Notes: generated by a model not told the origin, from the sequence alone. DNA of 6,869 nt from Methanosarcina sp. (GCA_003157235.1 PMJC01000450.1:321-7189), one strand, 5' to 3'; positions 1-5,749 are shown, counted from the stretch's first letter. A program made the numbers and translations.

Positions 1-2
1 AA

Positions 3-155
3 AGATATGATTCTCAATTTATTTTAGGCCTATCAACAATGCTGTTGATATTGGGTATAGTGAAGGCTCTAGCTATCAAATATCCCCAAAATCATCCACG
101 ATTCTTGATTCCGCCCCGATTAATTGAGATGGAAAATGATATATCGGTTCTGTAA
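3..155 (+). CDS. C-terminal end of a membrane protein, cut by the window edge
   Basis: An open frame enters from the left edge and ends with TAA at 153-155, giving the last 50 residues of a protein whose start lies outside the window. Residues about 6-25 (FILGLSTMLLILGIVKALAI) form one convincing membrane helix. A Lys/Arg/Pro-containing tail of about 25 residues follows and ends in EMENDISVL. The basic residues just after the helix suggest that the tail is cytoplasmic. Codon use is ordinary and the frame is uninterrupted, so this looks like the true end of a gene rather than debris. The family cannot be recognised from this fragment. An 8-bp perfect inverted repeat (TATCAACA/TGTTGATA, 31-50) lies inside the coding region. 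Confidence 0.6.
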   Translation, partial: RYDSQFILGLSTMLLILGIVKALAIKYPQNHPRFLIPPRLIEMENDISVL

Positions 156-162
156 AAGAGAA

Positions 163-184
163 GTACTTTATCCTTTTGAAGTAC
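163..184 (+). terminator. Weak hairpin after the left-edge gene
   Basis: GTACTT (163-168) and AAGTAC (179-184) are perfect inverted repeats around a 10-base T-rich loop, eight bases after the stop codon of the left-edge gene. It lies between that gene and the convergent gene ending at 210, where a terminator is expected. The stem is short and there is no clean T-run after it, so the call is tentative. Confidence 0.3.
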
Positions 185-209
185 AAGAGCTGCATTTTCT
201 CAAACCAAT

Positions 210-677
210 TCACAGTGAAGTTCGATTCATGTAATGGTTAATCTCTTTAAAAGTCGGACCTATACCCCAGATTCCATCAAATTGTAAATGAATATTTGTC
301 GGTTTTCCTTTAACGAGATATACTATTTTTGTTTCTATATTCCTACCTTTAACAATTTCTATATCTTGATAGCCAATAGAACGATCAAACGTACTGAAAT
401 CATGTTCATACTTGAGTTCATCTGCAATCAAATTCCAACCGCTTGGACTTGTTGTTATACTTTGACCATCATCGTTTTGAAGATATAACGTTATAACTAT
501 ATATTCATAACCCGATGGGGCAGTCGTATATTCGCCTATATGTGATGTTACATACCATTTCCAATCATAATAACCGGATCCGCTATCTTCTGCAACTGCG
601 AACTCTACAAAAAATAATTCCATTAAACAAAGAATTAGGCAAGAAAATCCTATTTTTATTGCTTTTTTGTGATCCAT
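210..677 (-). CDS. Secreted DUF4352-like protein
   Basis: This 155-residue protein starts with a classic export signal: MDHKK, then a hydrophobic core (about residues 8-29, IGFSCLILCLMELFFVEFAVA), then a likely signal peptidase site after AVA before EDSGSG. The mature part (YDWKWYVTSHIGEY..., APSGYEYIVITLYLQN, then a G-rich/KG turn and IVYLVKGKPTNIHLQFDG near the end) matches the layout of DUF4352-type immunoglobulin-like beta domains. These are extracellular domains of uncertain role in archaea and Gram-positive bacteria. The family call comes from memory of the pattern, not a search. An in-frame TTG lies six codons upstream at 695, but ATG at 677 is preferred because GGAAAG sits just before it and the signal peptide then has normal length. 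There is no lipobox, so it is probably released or held by other means. The nearest gene on the left is convergent and the transposase relic lies upstream, so it appears monocistronic. Confidence 0.72.
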   Translation of the reverse strand: MDHKKAIKIGFSCLILCLMELFFVEFAVAEDSGSGYYDWKWYVTSHIGEYTTAPSGYEYIVITLYLQNDDGQSITTSPSGWNLIADELKYEHDFSTFDRSIGYQDIEIVKGRNIETKIVYLVKGKPTNIHLQFDGIWGIGPTFKEINHYMNRTSL

Positions 678-724
678 TTTATCTTTCCAATTCAAATTTA
701 TCTCTTAAACTAAATAAACGGACT

Positions 725-746
725 ATTATATATTATATAATATTTT
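725..746 (-). promoter_or_regulatory. TATA-like promoter for the DUF4352-like gene
   Basis: A purely A/T stretch (minus strand reads AATATTATATAATATATAAT) lies about 50-70 bases upstream of the ATG at 677. An archaeal TATA box here would start transcription around 700-715 and give a short leader. The stretch is also nearly palindromic, so the exact box cannot be fixed. Confidence 0.4.
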
Positions 747-848
747 ATCTTGTATTTTGCAAAGTCAATACTTCATTCAGTCTCCACTGGCTTCATATCT
801 CAGGGATCTTATCCATAAATCATACCCGAAGGTATTATCAAAATTAAA

Positions 849-1290
849 CTAATCGAAGAATTTAAAAGATATGTGGAATACTGAGCTAATGCAGTCAATA
901 TCCCACAATATTTAGGAATTAGTTGTCACTATGCTAAAGCACAACTGTTCAAAGAATAGTTTTTGTGTCAAAATCTCTTACTTTTTGATTATGTGTCTAT
1001 AAATTCAATTTACAGACTCTTCTGCAAGCATTACTTGATTTTAAGAGAGATATAGGAGCAAAGAGATTTCTTCTACTGGACAGAGCTGTATGGTATAAAT
1101 CAAAACGAGCAGAGAAATTTTACCAAAACAGCATGCATTAGTTGTAAAGATTATATTTTCCCCAGTTACTCTAGATAGGAGCCAAATTGAATATTGTTGG
1201 GAAACGGCAAGAGAAATGTTAACATCGATAAAGTTATTTAAAATTATTAAAATATTAAATGAAGAACTAAATGAATTTTCTTATAAGTAA
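849..1290 (+). pseudogene. IS630-family transposase relic (three frames)
   Basis: Three consecutive pieces in three different frames read like an IS630/Tc1-type DDE transposase. Piece 1 (849-950) gives LIEEFKRYVEY, a stop, then ANAVNIPQYLGISCHYAKA, resembling the end of the helix-turn-helix region of the family (usually ...LG.HYAKP). Piece 2 (989-1138) gives LLDFKRDIGAKRFLLLDRAV followed by WYKSKRAEKFYQN, the segment with the second catalytic Asp (family pattern ILD.A.WHKSK). Piece 3 (1135-1290) gives DRSQIEYCWETAREMLTSIK and the C-terminal helix ending ELNEFSYK-stop. It corresponds to the family's PDLNPIEYCW motif, where the Glu is the third catalytic residue. The first catalytic Asp region is missing, so there is a deletion near 950-990 as well as frameshifts and stops. 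It cannot make an active transposase. Terminal inverted repeats could not be identified. Confidence 0.72.
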
Positions 1291-1345
1291 ACATTTACAC
1301 CTAAAATCTCGCATTATTTAAAATGGTAACTATAATTTGCTGAGT

Positions 1346-1729
1346 TCACTTATTATTTTTATTACTTTCGGCTTGTCTCATTTGCTTGTCTTGTTTGTCC
1401 CTGATGTCATCAGATTCATTTTTTTGATGTTCTACATCCATCATTAATACACCCTTAATGTCGTGATCCAATTCGAAACCTATAAGTTTACCGGCTTTTT
1501 CAGTCCACACTTTTATGTATGTTTGTCTGCTTCCTCTGTCTGTATGGAAAATAATAGATCCATCTGGACAGGCTTTTGACCAATATAATTCCTTGTCAAT
1601 CTCACGAAATGTTATGCCGCCATATTTTAGCCACTCATTAACACTGGAATACGTTAGTACTCCTGGTACCTCATCTTTAGTTGTAATGTAGTCAAACAGT
1701 GCTTTGATCGCATCGTCATCCATACGCAT
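1346..1729 (-). CDS. Unrecognised 127-residue soluble protein
   Basis: This intact frame of 127 residues has no signal peptide or membrane helix. The first two thirds look folded: a helical acidic N-terminus (MRMDDDAIKALFDYITTKDE), then a beta-like part with WLKYGG, ELYWSKACPDGSIIFHTD and IKVWTEKAGKLIGFELDHD. The last 27 residues or so (from HQKNESDD) are highly charged, rich in Lys/Asp/Gln/Asn, and probably disordered or a loose helix. ATG at 1729 is chosen because GAGTTGAT, which matches part of the archaeal ribosome binding consensus GGAGGTGAT, lies a few bases upstream; ATG at 1723 is the alternative. It stands alone, with the transposase relic downstream and empty DNA upstream. Its composition is ordinary and it is probably real, but I do not recognise a family. 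Confidence 0.62.
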   Translation of the reverse strand: MRMDDDAIKALFDYITTKDEVPGVLTYSSVNEWLKYGGITFREIDKELYWSKACPDGSIIFHTDRGSRQTYIKVWTEKAGKLIGFELDHDIKGVLMMDVEHQKNESDDIRDKQDKQMRQAESNKNNK

Positions 1730-2488
1730 TTAATCAACTCTAATTTTATACATTATTAGATATAATTTCTTCATTATAAGGTGGTCATAGCACCAAAGTT
1801 TGAAGGACTACTACAATTAGTTATTATATGCACGTTAATTAAATTTGTCGACGAGCTTCAAAGGATAAATGGTTGAATAAAAAGTTCATCTCAAGCTAGA
1901 TAGGGTCCCAATAATTTTTGATATCATTTTTGCGATTTCAGATTGATTCGTTGCAGTGATGCATGAAGAACATAAGCCAGACAAACTGTTGGAGCTTTGT
2001 CATCTCATAAAATAAATATTGAGATAAAACATGCAAATTTAGCATTTAAATTTGAGAGAGCTCAGTGCTTTTCCTTGAGTCGGATAGGGATACTATGGGA
2101 AATCAAAAAAACTTACAGTAGGAGGTAAAATTAAGTCTATTTGTAAATGATTTGGGAAGAGAGCCACGGGATCATTTACGCTAATAAAATAAAGTAAAAG
2201 GAATTTCATCTTGGGATTAAAGATTATCATCTTGAATTATGATATAATTACCTTTAGAATTCATCCATGCAACAGAAAATTTATTGTGAAGGCTTAGAAT
2301 TGATCGAATTTCGAAGGAGATGGAAAAGAACAAGATTACTTGAACTGATTAATGTAATTTAACCACAAGGATTAAAAAATATATAAAAAGAAGTTTATAT
2401 AATTGTCTAAACATCACAGTTGAGGCTTACAGGATCAGCGAGATTATTGAAATAAAGTTATCGTGTATATTTTTTCCAACTTCAGTGC
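1730..2488. other. Long AT-rich region without an intact gene
   Basis: No frame of convincing length is present in these 760 bases. The plus strand holds short coding-like scraps, including a 31-codon frame at 2267-2362 (MQQKIYCEGLELIEF... with a basic RRRWKR stretch, ending LLELINVI) and an 18-codon piece at 1959-2015 (MHEEHKPDKLLELCHLIK). Neither has a good ribosome binding site, and the longer one begins right after an in-frame stop. A 6-bp inverted repeat (ATCTCA 2002-2007 / TGAGAT 2020-2025) is visible. A good TATA-like box on the plus strand (AGTTTATATAATTG, about 2391-2404) has no clear gene after it. The region is best read as decayed coding DNA. Confidence 0.5.
2267..2362 (+). CDS. 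Possible 31-residue ORF or gene remnant
   Basis: ATG at 2267 to TAA at 2360-2362 gives 31 residues with a protein-like mix: an acidic/hydrophobic start, RRRWKR in the middle and LLELINVI at the end. There is no ribosome binding site in front of the ATG and an in-frame TAG lies three codons upstream. It is more likely the surviving end of a broken gene than an independent small protein. No family was recognised. Confidence 0.2.
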   Translation: MQQKIYCEGLELIEFRRRWKRTRLLELINVI

Positions 2489-2704
2489 TCATTCTCTCTC
2501 CGAATTTTCCCATATAACCGTAACTCTAGGACTTTTGCCACGTTTACGGATTGATATAGTTATCATTCCCAAATCTATCAATTTTTGTAATGCCCTTGTG
2601 AAGGATCGTTTATTGACAACAAAAATATCCTTTGCTGTAAAACTGGATATAACAAGATAAAAATGACAACGGATACCACCGAACTCGAAGGGAGGCATAC
2701 GCAA
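2489..2704 (-). pseudogene. Winged-helix DNA-binding protein, C-terminal fragment
   Basis: The last 50 residues or so read as a winged helix-turn-helix. SSFTAKDIFVVNKRSFTRAL is the turn plus a recognition helix, LQKLIDLGMITISIRKRGKS is the end of that helix and the first wing strand, and PRVTVIWENSERE is the second strand and end. This fold binds DNA in archaeal transcription regulators and in replication or plasmid proteins, but the specific role cannot be told. The part before SSFT (MRMPPFEFGGIRCHFYLVI) does not look like a natural N-terminus. The only starts are TTG at 2704 or ATG at 2698, neither has a ribosome binding site, and an in-frame stop lies just upstream near 2728. The gene therefore appears cut at its 5' end, close to where a plus-strand ORF begins. 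A short intact regulator of about 70 residues is the alternative. Confidence 0.5.
2690..2695 (+). promoter_or_regulatory. Strong ribosome binding site deciding a TTG start
   Basis: GGGAGG is one of the best matches to the archaeal Shine-Dalgarno consensus in the window. It sits nine bases before TTG at 2705, which is in frame with the long part of the plus-strand ORF. The upstream ATG at 2663 has no such site, so the TTG is the better start. Confidence 0.45.
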
Positions 2705-2845
2705 TTGGCACGAAAAAATGGATTAAGATCAAGGCTAACAAAAGCTCTGGGTGCTTACGAAATATATCTAGCAAAAGGTGAGTTGCCTGAGCCTATATGG
2801 CCAAAGGAATCAAAAACAATAAATGATGCTGCACTGGTTTTCTAG
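2705..2845 (+). CDS. Small 46-residue protein of unknown function
   Basis: The frame runs from TTG at 2705 to TAG at 2843-2845 and gives 46 residues. The N-terminal half is basic and helical (ARKNGLRSRLTKALGAYEIY), followed by LAKGELPEPIWPKES and a hydrophobic end. There is no signal peptide or Cys motif. Composition and codon choice look like real coding DNA. The same frame is open further up and could start at ATG 2663 (60 residues), but that stretch overlaps the antisense winged-helix fragment and lacks a ribosome binding site. Its 5' end abuts that divergent fragment at 2704/2705, which suggests either a shared start region or a rearrangement joint. I do not recognise the family; a leftover of a larger gene is possible. 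Confidence 0.4.
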   Translation: MARKNGLRSRLTKALGAYEIYLAKGELPEPIWPKESKTINDAALVF

Positions 2846-3220
2846 GTGTGAAATTATGAGAATCTAGCTGCACGGATTATCTAAAATAAGTATTATTAAT
2901 AACACCTTAATAGGACTTATGCATGTAAATTACTGAAAATCCAAAATCAGTTCATATTTAATCATTTTTTATTTTATGCCTATCAATAAATTTGGAACTG
3001 AATATTTATTATGTAATAAAATTTCATTGTTGTTATTCAAATAGATCTATAATTCTCATTATGAGACTAATTCTTGTTATAAAACTACTTTTCTTGGGCT
3101 TTAAAGTTTAAATATTACTCTATATGATCCTTGAAAACAGTACTTCTTTACCCATTTTCACCATAATTAGTTTTCAAATAATTACCACATTTGGTCATAA
3201 ATAGTCAATGGTTACTATAA
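2846..3220. other. AT-rich spacer, nothing recognised
   Basis: About 375 bases with very low G+C and stops in all frames. No RNA gene, strong hairpin or ribosome binding site followed by a frame was seen. One 16-codon ATG frame at 3061 has no support. Confidence 0.45.
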
Positions 3221-3427
3221 TTAATTCAATTTATTAAATAAAAGTGCCAAATAATACCTAAATAAATCAAATAAATCGCATAAAAATGATTCAATTAGCA
3301 AAAAATCATCAAATAAATCACTACGGCCTACAAATCCACGGAAATCATCATTGTTTATGTCATGATCTCTATTACGATCTCTCACATAATAACCACGGTC
3401 ATCAAAACCAATTAATATAAAAAAGCC
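3221..3427 (-). pseudogene. Possible decayed gene with a DDRGYY-RDRNRD segment
   Basis: The minus strand is open for 68 codons between stops at 3428-3430 and 3221-3223, but contains no ATG and only one internal GTG (3385) without a ribosome binding site. The first half is strikingly protein-like: IGFDDRGYYVRDRNRDHD, then NNDDFRGFVGRSDLFDDF, rich in Asp and Arg. The second half becomes Leu/Phe/Asp-rich and less convincing. Another minus-strand frame (3402-3587, ATG at 3585-3587) overlaps its start by 26 bases in a different frame and ends IRLFYINWF. Together they could be one gene split by a frameshift near 3405-3420. Neither piece was matched to a family, and simple AT-rich repeats (AATAAATCA three times, 3261-3320) overlap the 3' part, so chance cannot be excluded. 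Confidence 0.28.
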
Positions 3428-3587
3428 TTATTAGATAATTTGAAAAATAATAGGAAAGAGCCTGGGAAGAGTTGTCTCTACTGTCTTCCCAAAGACAGTC
3501 ACTTTGAATAGATATCGTTCCATGTATATTTAATTCGAAATAAGACCAACATCTTCCAAGTATTTCTACTATTCTACCTTGGCTCAT

Positions 3588-3933
3588 TATGCAGGTTATT
3601 TCTTGCTCTTTTGGGTTTATTTATGATATGATACGGCGCTACAATACATAATTATCGATTTAATTATTTTAAATTAATTGTATGAAAAATAGTTTCTAAA
3701 CAAAAAATAATTCCGCACAAAATCTTTTGCAATCACAAAAAGCAAAAATATATTATTAATTATTTTTTGATCAGCAACCGTAACCAGATCGTAACCAGTT
3801 ACATACGATCAAACAGAAATTCATAACTCAGAGAGATATATGAATGGGTATATTTTACTTGCATCTTGCAAAGTCATAGAATAATTACATATTTATTATT
3901 TTACTAAATAACTATTATCTAATTTTCAAATAA
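3588..3933. other. Non-coding spacer with a cluster of inverted repeats
   Basis: No gene is visible in these 346 bases. They contain three inverted repeats close together: TTTTGC/GCAAAA (3725-3730, 3742-3747), an all-A/T one around a run of A and a run of T (about 3744-3768), and the GATCGTA/TACGATC dyad described separately. The cluster is downstream of the tetR-type gene and not in front of any recognised gene. Confidence 0.45.
3779..3810. repeat. GATCGTA/TACGATC dyad overlapping a CGTAACCAG direct repeat
   Basis: GATCGTA at 3787-3793 and TACGATC at 3804-3810 are perfect 7-bp inverted repeats with a 10-base centre. CGTAACCAG occurs twice in a row (3779-3787 and 3790-3798), and GTAACCAGTTAC is itself a smaller dyad. 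The arms are more G/C-rich than their surroundings. The size (24 bp) suits a protein-binding operator as well as an RNA hairpin. No gene begins next to it, so its use is unknown. Confidence 0.45.
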
Positions 3934-3967
3934 AAATACCTAATATCTGTAAACAATACAGGTATTT
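3934..3967 (-). terminator. Hairpin plus T-run after the tetR-type gene
   Basis: AAATACCT (3934-3941) and AGGTATTT (3960-3967) are perfect 8-bp inverted repeats, with an inner CTGT/ACAG pair. Read on the minus strand the hairpin begins 37 bases after the repressor stop codon and is followed directly by a T-rich run (GGTATTTTTATTTG). This is the layout of an intrinsic terminator. Confidence 0.5.
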
Positions 3968-4004
3968 ATAGTAGTTGTTGAGAAACAAGCTCGCACTCGA
4001 AAGA

Positions 4005-4721
4005 TTACTCTTTTTCCAGCTCTCTGACTTGCTCTTCCAGACTATTGAGCGCCTCATGTTTTCTGGAAATATCCTCTTTCAGTTTCTGTAGTTTCTTTTC
4101 CTTTTCTAGAACGTTCTCTGTTTTTTCAACTTTCAATATGCCTTTAGTAAATATGTCAATAAAATTTTCAACGTCCTTGTCATTATAGCTCAAAGCGTAG
4201 TCAACAAATATTCCTCTTAAGAAGGCGGAACAGCTGAAATAACTGACAAAAGTTAATGCTGCTGATTGAGCATTGATATTACGTATTTTTCCATTTTTCA
4301 TTTGCAACTCAAAATATTCGCTCAACCGCTCTATATTTGTTTTAAAAACAGATTCTAAGATCTCAGCGAGTTCAGGTCTTCGTCGGCCTTCTTCGAACAG
4401 CATGAACATAAACATATAAGATATACTATTCTTTTTTTCATCCTGCATATCTTTTGTAATTTCTTTGCCTAGGATACAAAGATCTCTTTCAATGTCTGCA
4501 TTTTTATTTACGTTTAATAACTTATTCAGTGTTGAAATAGAATACCGATTTTTGATAAGGACCTCTTTCAACAGGTTCTCTTTTGATTGGAATTTCCGGA
4601 ACAGCGTCACTTCGGTAACATTTGCCTCTTGTGCAATTTTGCGGGTAGTTGCACCAGCGTATCCATCGCTGGAGAATACCTTTACAGCTGCATCCAATAT
4701 TTTTTGTTCTGTATCTTTCAT
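4005..4721 (-). CDS. TetR/AcrR-family transcriptional regulator with C-terminal coiled coil
   Basis: This 238-residue protein begins with a textbook TetR DNA-binding domain. Residues 1-20 ([20 protein letters not shown]) form helix 1, and [20 protein letters not shown] plus [15 protein letters not shown] (about 21-56) form the helix-turn-helix and the usual F..K..LL helix. The remainder to about residue 195 is the helical ligand-binding and dimer domain, which is too variable to name a ligand. Members usually repress a neighbouring efflux or metabolic gene until a small molecule binds. The last 40 residues or so ([20 protein letters not shown]..., ending [12 protein letters not shown]) form a charged heptad coiled coil that most TetR proteins of about 190-210 residues lack; it may stabilise the dimer or bind a partner. 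The start ATG has no ribosome binding site but has a TATA box about 25 bases upstream, so the message is probably leaderless. No target gene stands next to it. Confidence 0.9.
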   Translation of the reverse strand: MKDTEQKILDAAVKVFSSDGYAGATTRKIAQEANVTEVTLFRKFQSKENLLKEVLIKNRYSISTLNKLLNVNKNADIERDLCILGKEITKDMQDEKKNSISYMFMFMLFEEGRRRPELAEILESVFKTNIERLSEYFELQMKNGKIRNINAQSAALTFVSYFSCSAFLRGIFVDYALSYNDKDVENFIDIFTKGILKVEKTENVLEKEKKLQKLKEDISRKHEALNSLEEQVRELEKE

Positions 4722-4740
4722 AATATTGAGTCGTTATTCA

Positions 4741-4750
4741 CATATATTTA
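4741..4750 (-). promoter_or_regulatory. TATA box for the tetR-type gene, leaderless start
   Basis: On the minus strand TAAATATATG is preceded by an A-rich stretch ending in ACCT that could serve as BRE. Its centre is about 25 bases from the A of the ATG at 4721. Archaeal TATA boxes lie about 25-27 bases before the transcription start, so transcription would begin at or next to the ATG. This agrees with the lack of any Shine-Dalgarno site. Confidence 0.55.
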
Positions 4751-4796
4751 AGGTTTTTGAGTAACTTGGCTTTGAGTAAAAATAAATAAATGTGTA

Positions 4797-4812
4797 AAAC
4801 GAGCGTTTAAAC
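4797..4812. promoter_or_regulatory. Candidate operator upstream of the tetR-type gene
   Basis: AAACGAGCGTTT (4797-4808) is a perfect 12-base dyad and overlaps the palindrome GTTTAAAC (4805-4812). It lies about 50 bases upstream of the repressor TATA box. TetR-family repressors bind short dyads near their own promoter, so this is a reasonable candidate site, by position and symmetry only. Confidence 0.35.
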
Positions 4813-4849
4813 AATTTAGTTATTTGTCATGTTAATAAGCTTGAATCCA

Positions 4850-4935
4850 TTTACACCATACATCCTGCAGATATATAAAGATGTAAAATTTATTTGCCTA
4901 TATACTACTATTATATTGTGAATTATAGGTGTAAA
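4850..4935. repeat. Inverted repeat TTTACACC / GGTGTAAA
   Basis: TTTACACC at 4850-4857 and GGTGTAAA at 4928-4935 are perfect 8-bp inverted copies 70 bases apart. A third related copy, GTGTAAAACG, lies at 4792-4801 next to the AAACGAGCGTTT dyad. Repeated half-sites of this kind in a spacer suggest protein binding sites, but 8 bases in AT-rich DNA can recur by chance. Confidence 0.3.
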
Positions 4936-5084
4936 CGGCAAATTAAATCTCTCTGAAACATATATTTTATTTTGTGGTTGCTGGAAAAAACGCGGCTATG
5001 TTGTATCTAATTGCTAAATAAAACTAAAAAAAGTAGATCTGGTTTTGAAATTATCGCTTACGAGTTAGTGAAGTCCAAAAGAGG

Positions 5085-5101
5085 CTCAAAAACTATATAT
5101 A
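5085..5101 (+). promoter_or_regulatory. TATA-like 17-mer of copy A
   Basis: CTCAAAAACTATATATA is kept base for base in both duplicated units while the surroundings diverged. An A-rich stretch followed by CTATATATA resembles BRE plus TATA, which would start transcription about 25 bases downstream, before the short ORF at 5142. Confidence 0.4.
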
Positions 5102-5141
5102 TGTTATGTAACAACTAACTTTCATTTAAGTAACTCTAAAT

Positions 5142-5222
5142 ATGAAAGAAGTAACCATTCAGCCTACCTATAAACAGTTGCATGGTATCGAAGTAGATGG
5201 AATTTATATTTCTGATTACTGA
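5142..5222 (+). CDS. Putative 26-residue micro-ORF in copy A
   Basis: ATG at 5142 to TGA at 5220-5222 encodes 26 residues: MKEVTIQPTYKQLHG, then an acidic/hydrophobic stretch, ending in SDY. Copy B keeps EVTIQPT and SDY with exactly the same spacing (14 residues between them) and no indel, and several changes in the first part are silent (ACC/ACT, CAG/CAA, ACC/ACA). Copy B has no start codon and reads on to YQLMEK-stop. No ribosome binding site precedes the ATG. It could be a true micro-protein, a leader peptide, or the conserved end of a gene that has otherwise decayed in both copies. Confidence 0.3.
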   Translation: MKEVTIQPTYKQLHGIEVDGIYISDY

Positions 5223-5375
5223 CTTCTAAAAAATAAAAAACGTGTTGATAGTTGATAATTGAATAAAGTAAGCCCATCAAAATTTCCTCCTTAAATCTTA
5301 ATAAAGATGGTTAACTGTATTGTTTTCCCTAAGCTGGATCATTATCAAAAAAATTTAAATATATCATGTATAAAA

Positions 5376-5700
5376 AGTGAAGTACTACATCAACTCAAAA
5401 ACTATATATACACCGAATACACTATAGTATGTAACCACTAACTTATAATTACAGTGGATCTAAACTAACGAAGTAACTATTCAACCTACACAAAATCAGT
5501 TGAATAATCACGATTCAGATGTAATAGATGCTTCTGATTACCAACTGATGGAAAAATAAAAAATTGATTAATAGCCGATATTATATAATATAAACCCACT
5601 GAAATTTTGCTCCGTGAATCTTTATGCATCAGTGAATTTTTGTAAAGATGGTTATTAATATTGTTTTTCCCAGGGTTAATTGGTATTAAAAAAATTTAAT
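5376..5700. repeat. Duplicated spacer unit, copy B
   Basis: This second copy begins with AGTGAAGT, then the identical 17-mer at 5394-5410, then GAAGTAACTATTCAACCTAC (5470-5489), TCTGATTAC (5533-5541), AAAGATGGTTA (about 5644) and AAAAAAATTT (5688-5697). About 13 extra bases lie before the peptide block, and about 19 more in the AATCTT...AAAGAT segment. There ACTGAAATTTTG and AGTGAATTTTTG look like a small internal duplication. The unit ends about 50 bases before the ATG of the first small helical protein and probably supplies its promoter region. The peptide frame (5470-5559, EVTIQPT...SDYQLMEK) has no start codon in this copy. Confidence 0.65.
5394..5410 (+). promoter_or_regulatory. TATA-like 17-mer of copy B
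   Basis: Identical to the 17-mer of copy A. It is followed by ACACCGAATACACTATAGTATG, split here by unit-specific changes, so only the box itself is strictly kept. Confidence 0.35.
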
Positions 5701-5732
5701 GTGTGAATTTAAATAATAAAAACTGATCAATA

Positions 5733-5740
5733 AAAGGAGA
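5733..5740 (+). promoter_or_regulatory. Ribosome binding site of the first small helical protein
   Basis: AAAGGAGA ends nine bases before ATG at 5750. This places the start at 5750 and not at the in-frame TTG at 5744. The second paralogue has the same GGAGA-N9-ATG arrangement. Confidence 0.7.
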
Positions 5741-5749
5741 TTTTTGAAC

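Larger units (their letters stand above)
4751..5066. other. Spacer upstream of the tetR-type gene
   Basis: No gene is seen on either strand. Apart from the candidate operator and the TTTACAC/GTGTAAA repeats nothing stands out. No divergent partner gene for the repressor is present, although this is where one would normally expect it. Confidence 0.45.
5067..5360. repeat. Duplicated spacer unit, copy A
   Basis: This is the first of two diverged tandem copies. Shared blocks in the same order are: AGTGAAGT; the 17-mer CTCAAAAACTATATATA (5085-5101); GAAGTAACCATTCAGCCTAC (5148-5167); TCTGATTAC (5211-5219); AAAGATGGTTA (about 5303); ATTGTTTTCCC; and AAAAAAATTTAA (5347 on). The offset to copy B is 309 bases at the left and 341 at the right, so small insertions accumulated in copy B. 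The 17-mer contains a TATA-like core, and the right end, TTTAAATATAT (5354-5364), is another. Each copy may therefore carry its own promoter. ATCTT/AAGAT in this copy can form a small hairpin. Confidence 0.65.

Noticed and set aside
31..50. TATCAACA/TGTTGATA hairpin at the left edge
   Set aside because: It lies inside the coding part of the left-edge membrane protein, so it is not reported as a separate regulatory element.
288..847. Plus-strand frames at 288-488 and 515-847
   Set aside because: They run antisense to the DUF4352-like secreted gene or into its AT-rich promoter, have no ribosome binding sites, and their compositions are rich in Tyr/Ile/Asn and Cys as expected for shadows.
2463..2660. 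Plus-strand frame opposite the winged-helix fragment
   Set aside because: The opposite strand gives a convincing DNA-binding fold; this frame gives no recognisable pattern and has no ribosome binding site.
3241..3320. AATAAATCA repeats as a possible CRISPR or iteron array
   Set aside because: Copies are only nine bases of AT-rich sequence, irregularly spaced, and without spacers of even length.
4465..4764. Plus-strand frame opposite the TetR DNA-binding domain
   Set aside because: Clear shadow of the repressor gene, Phe/Ser-rich, with no start signals.
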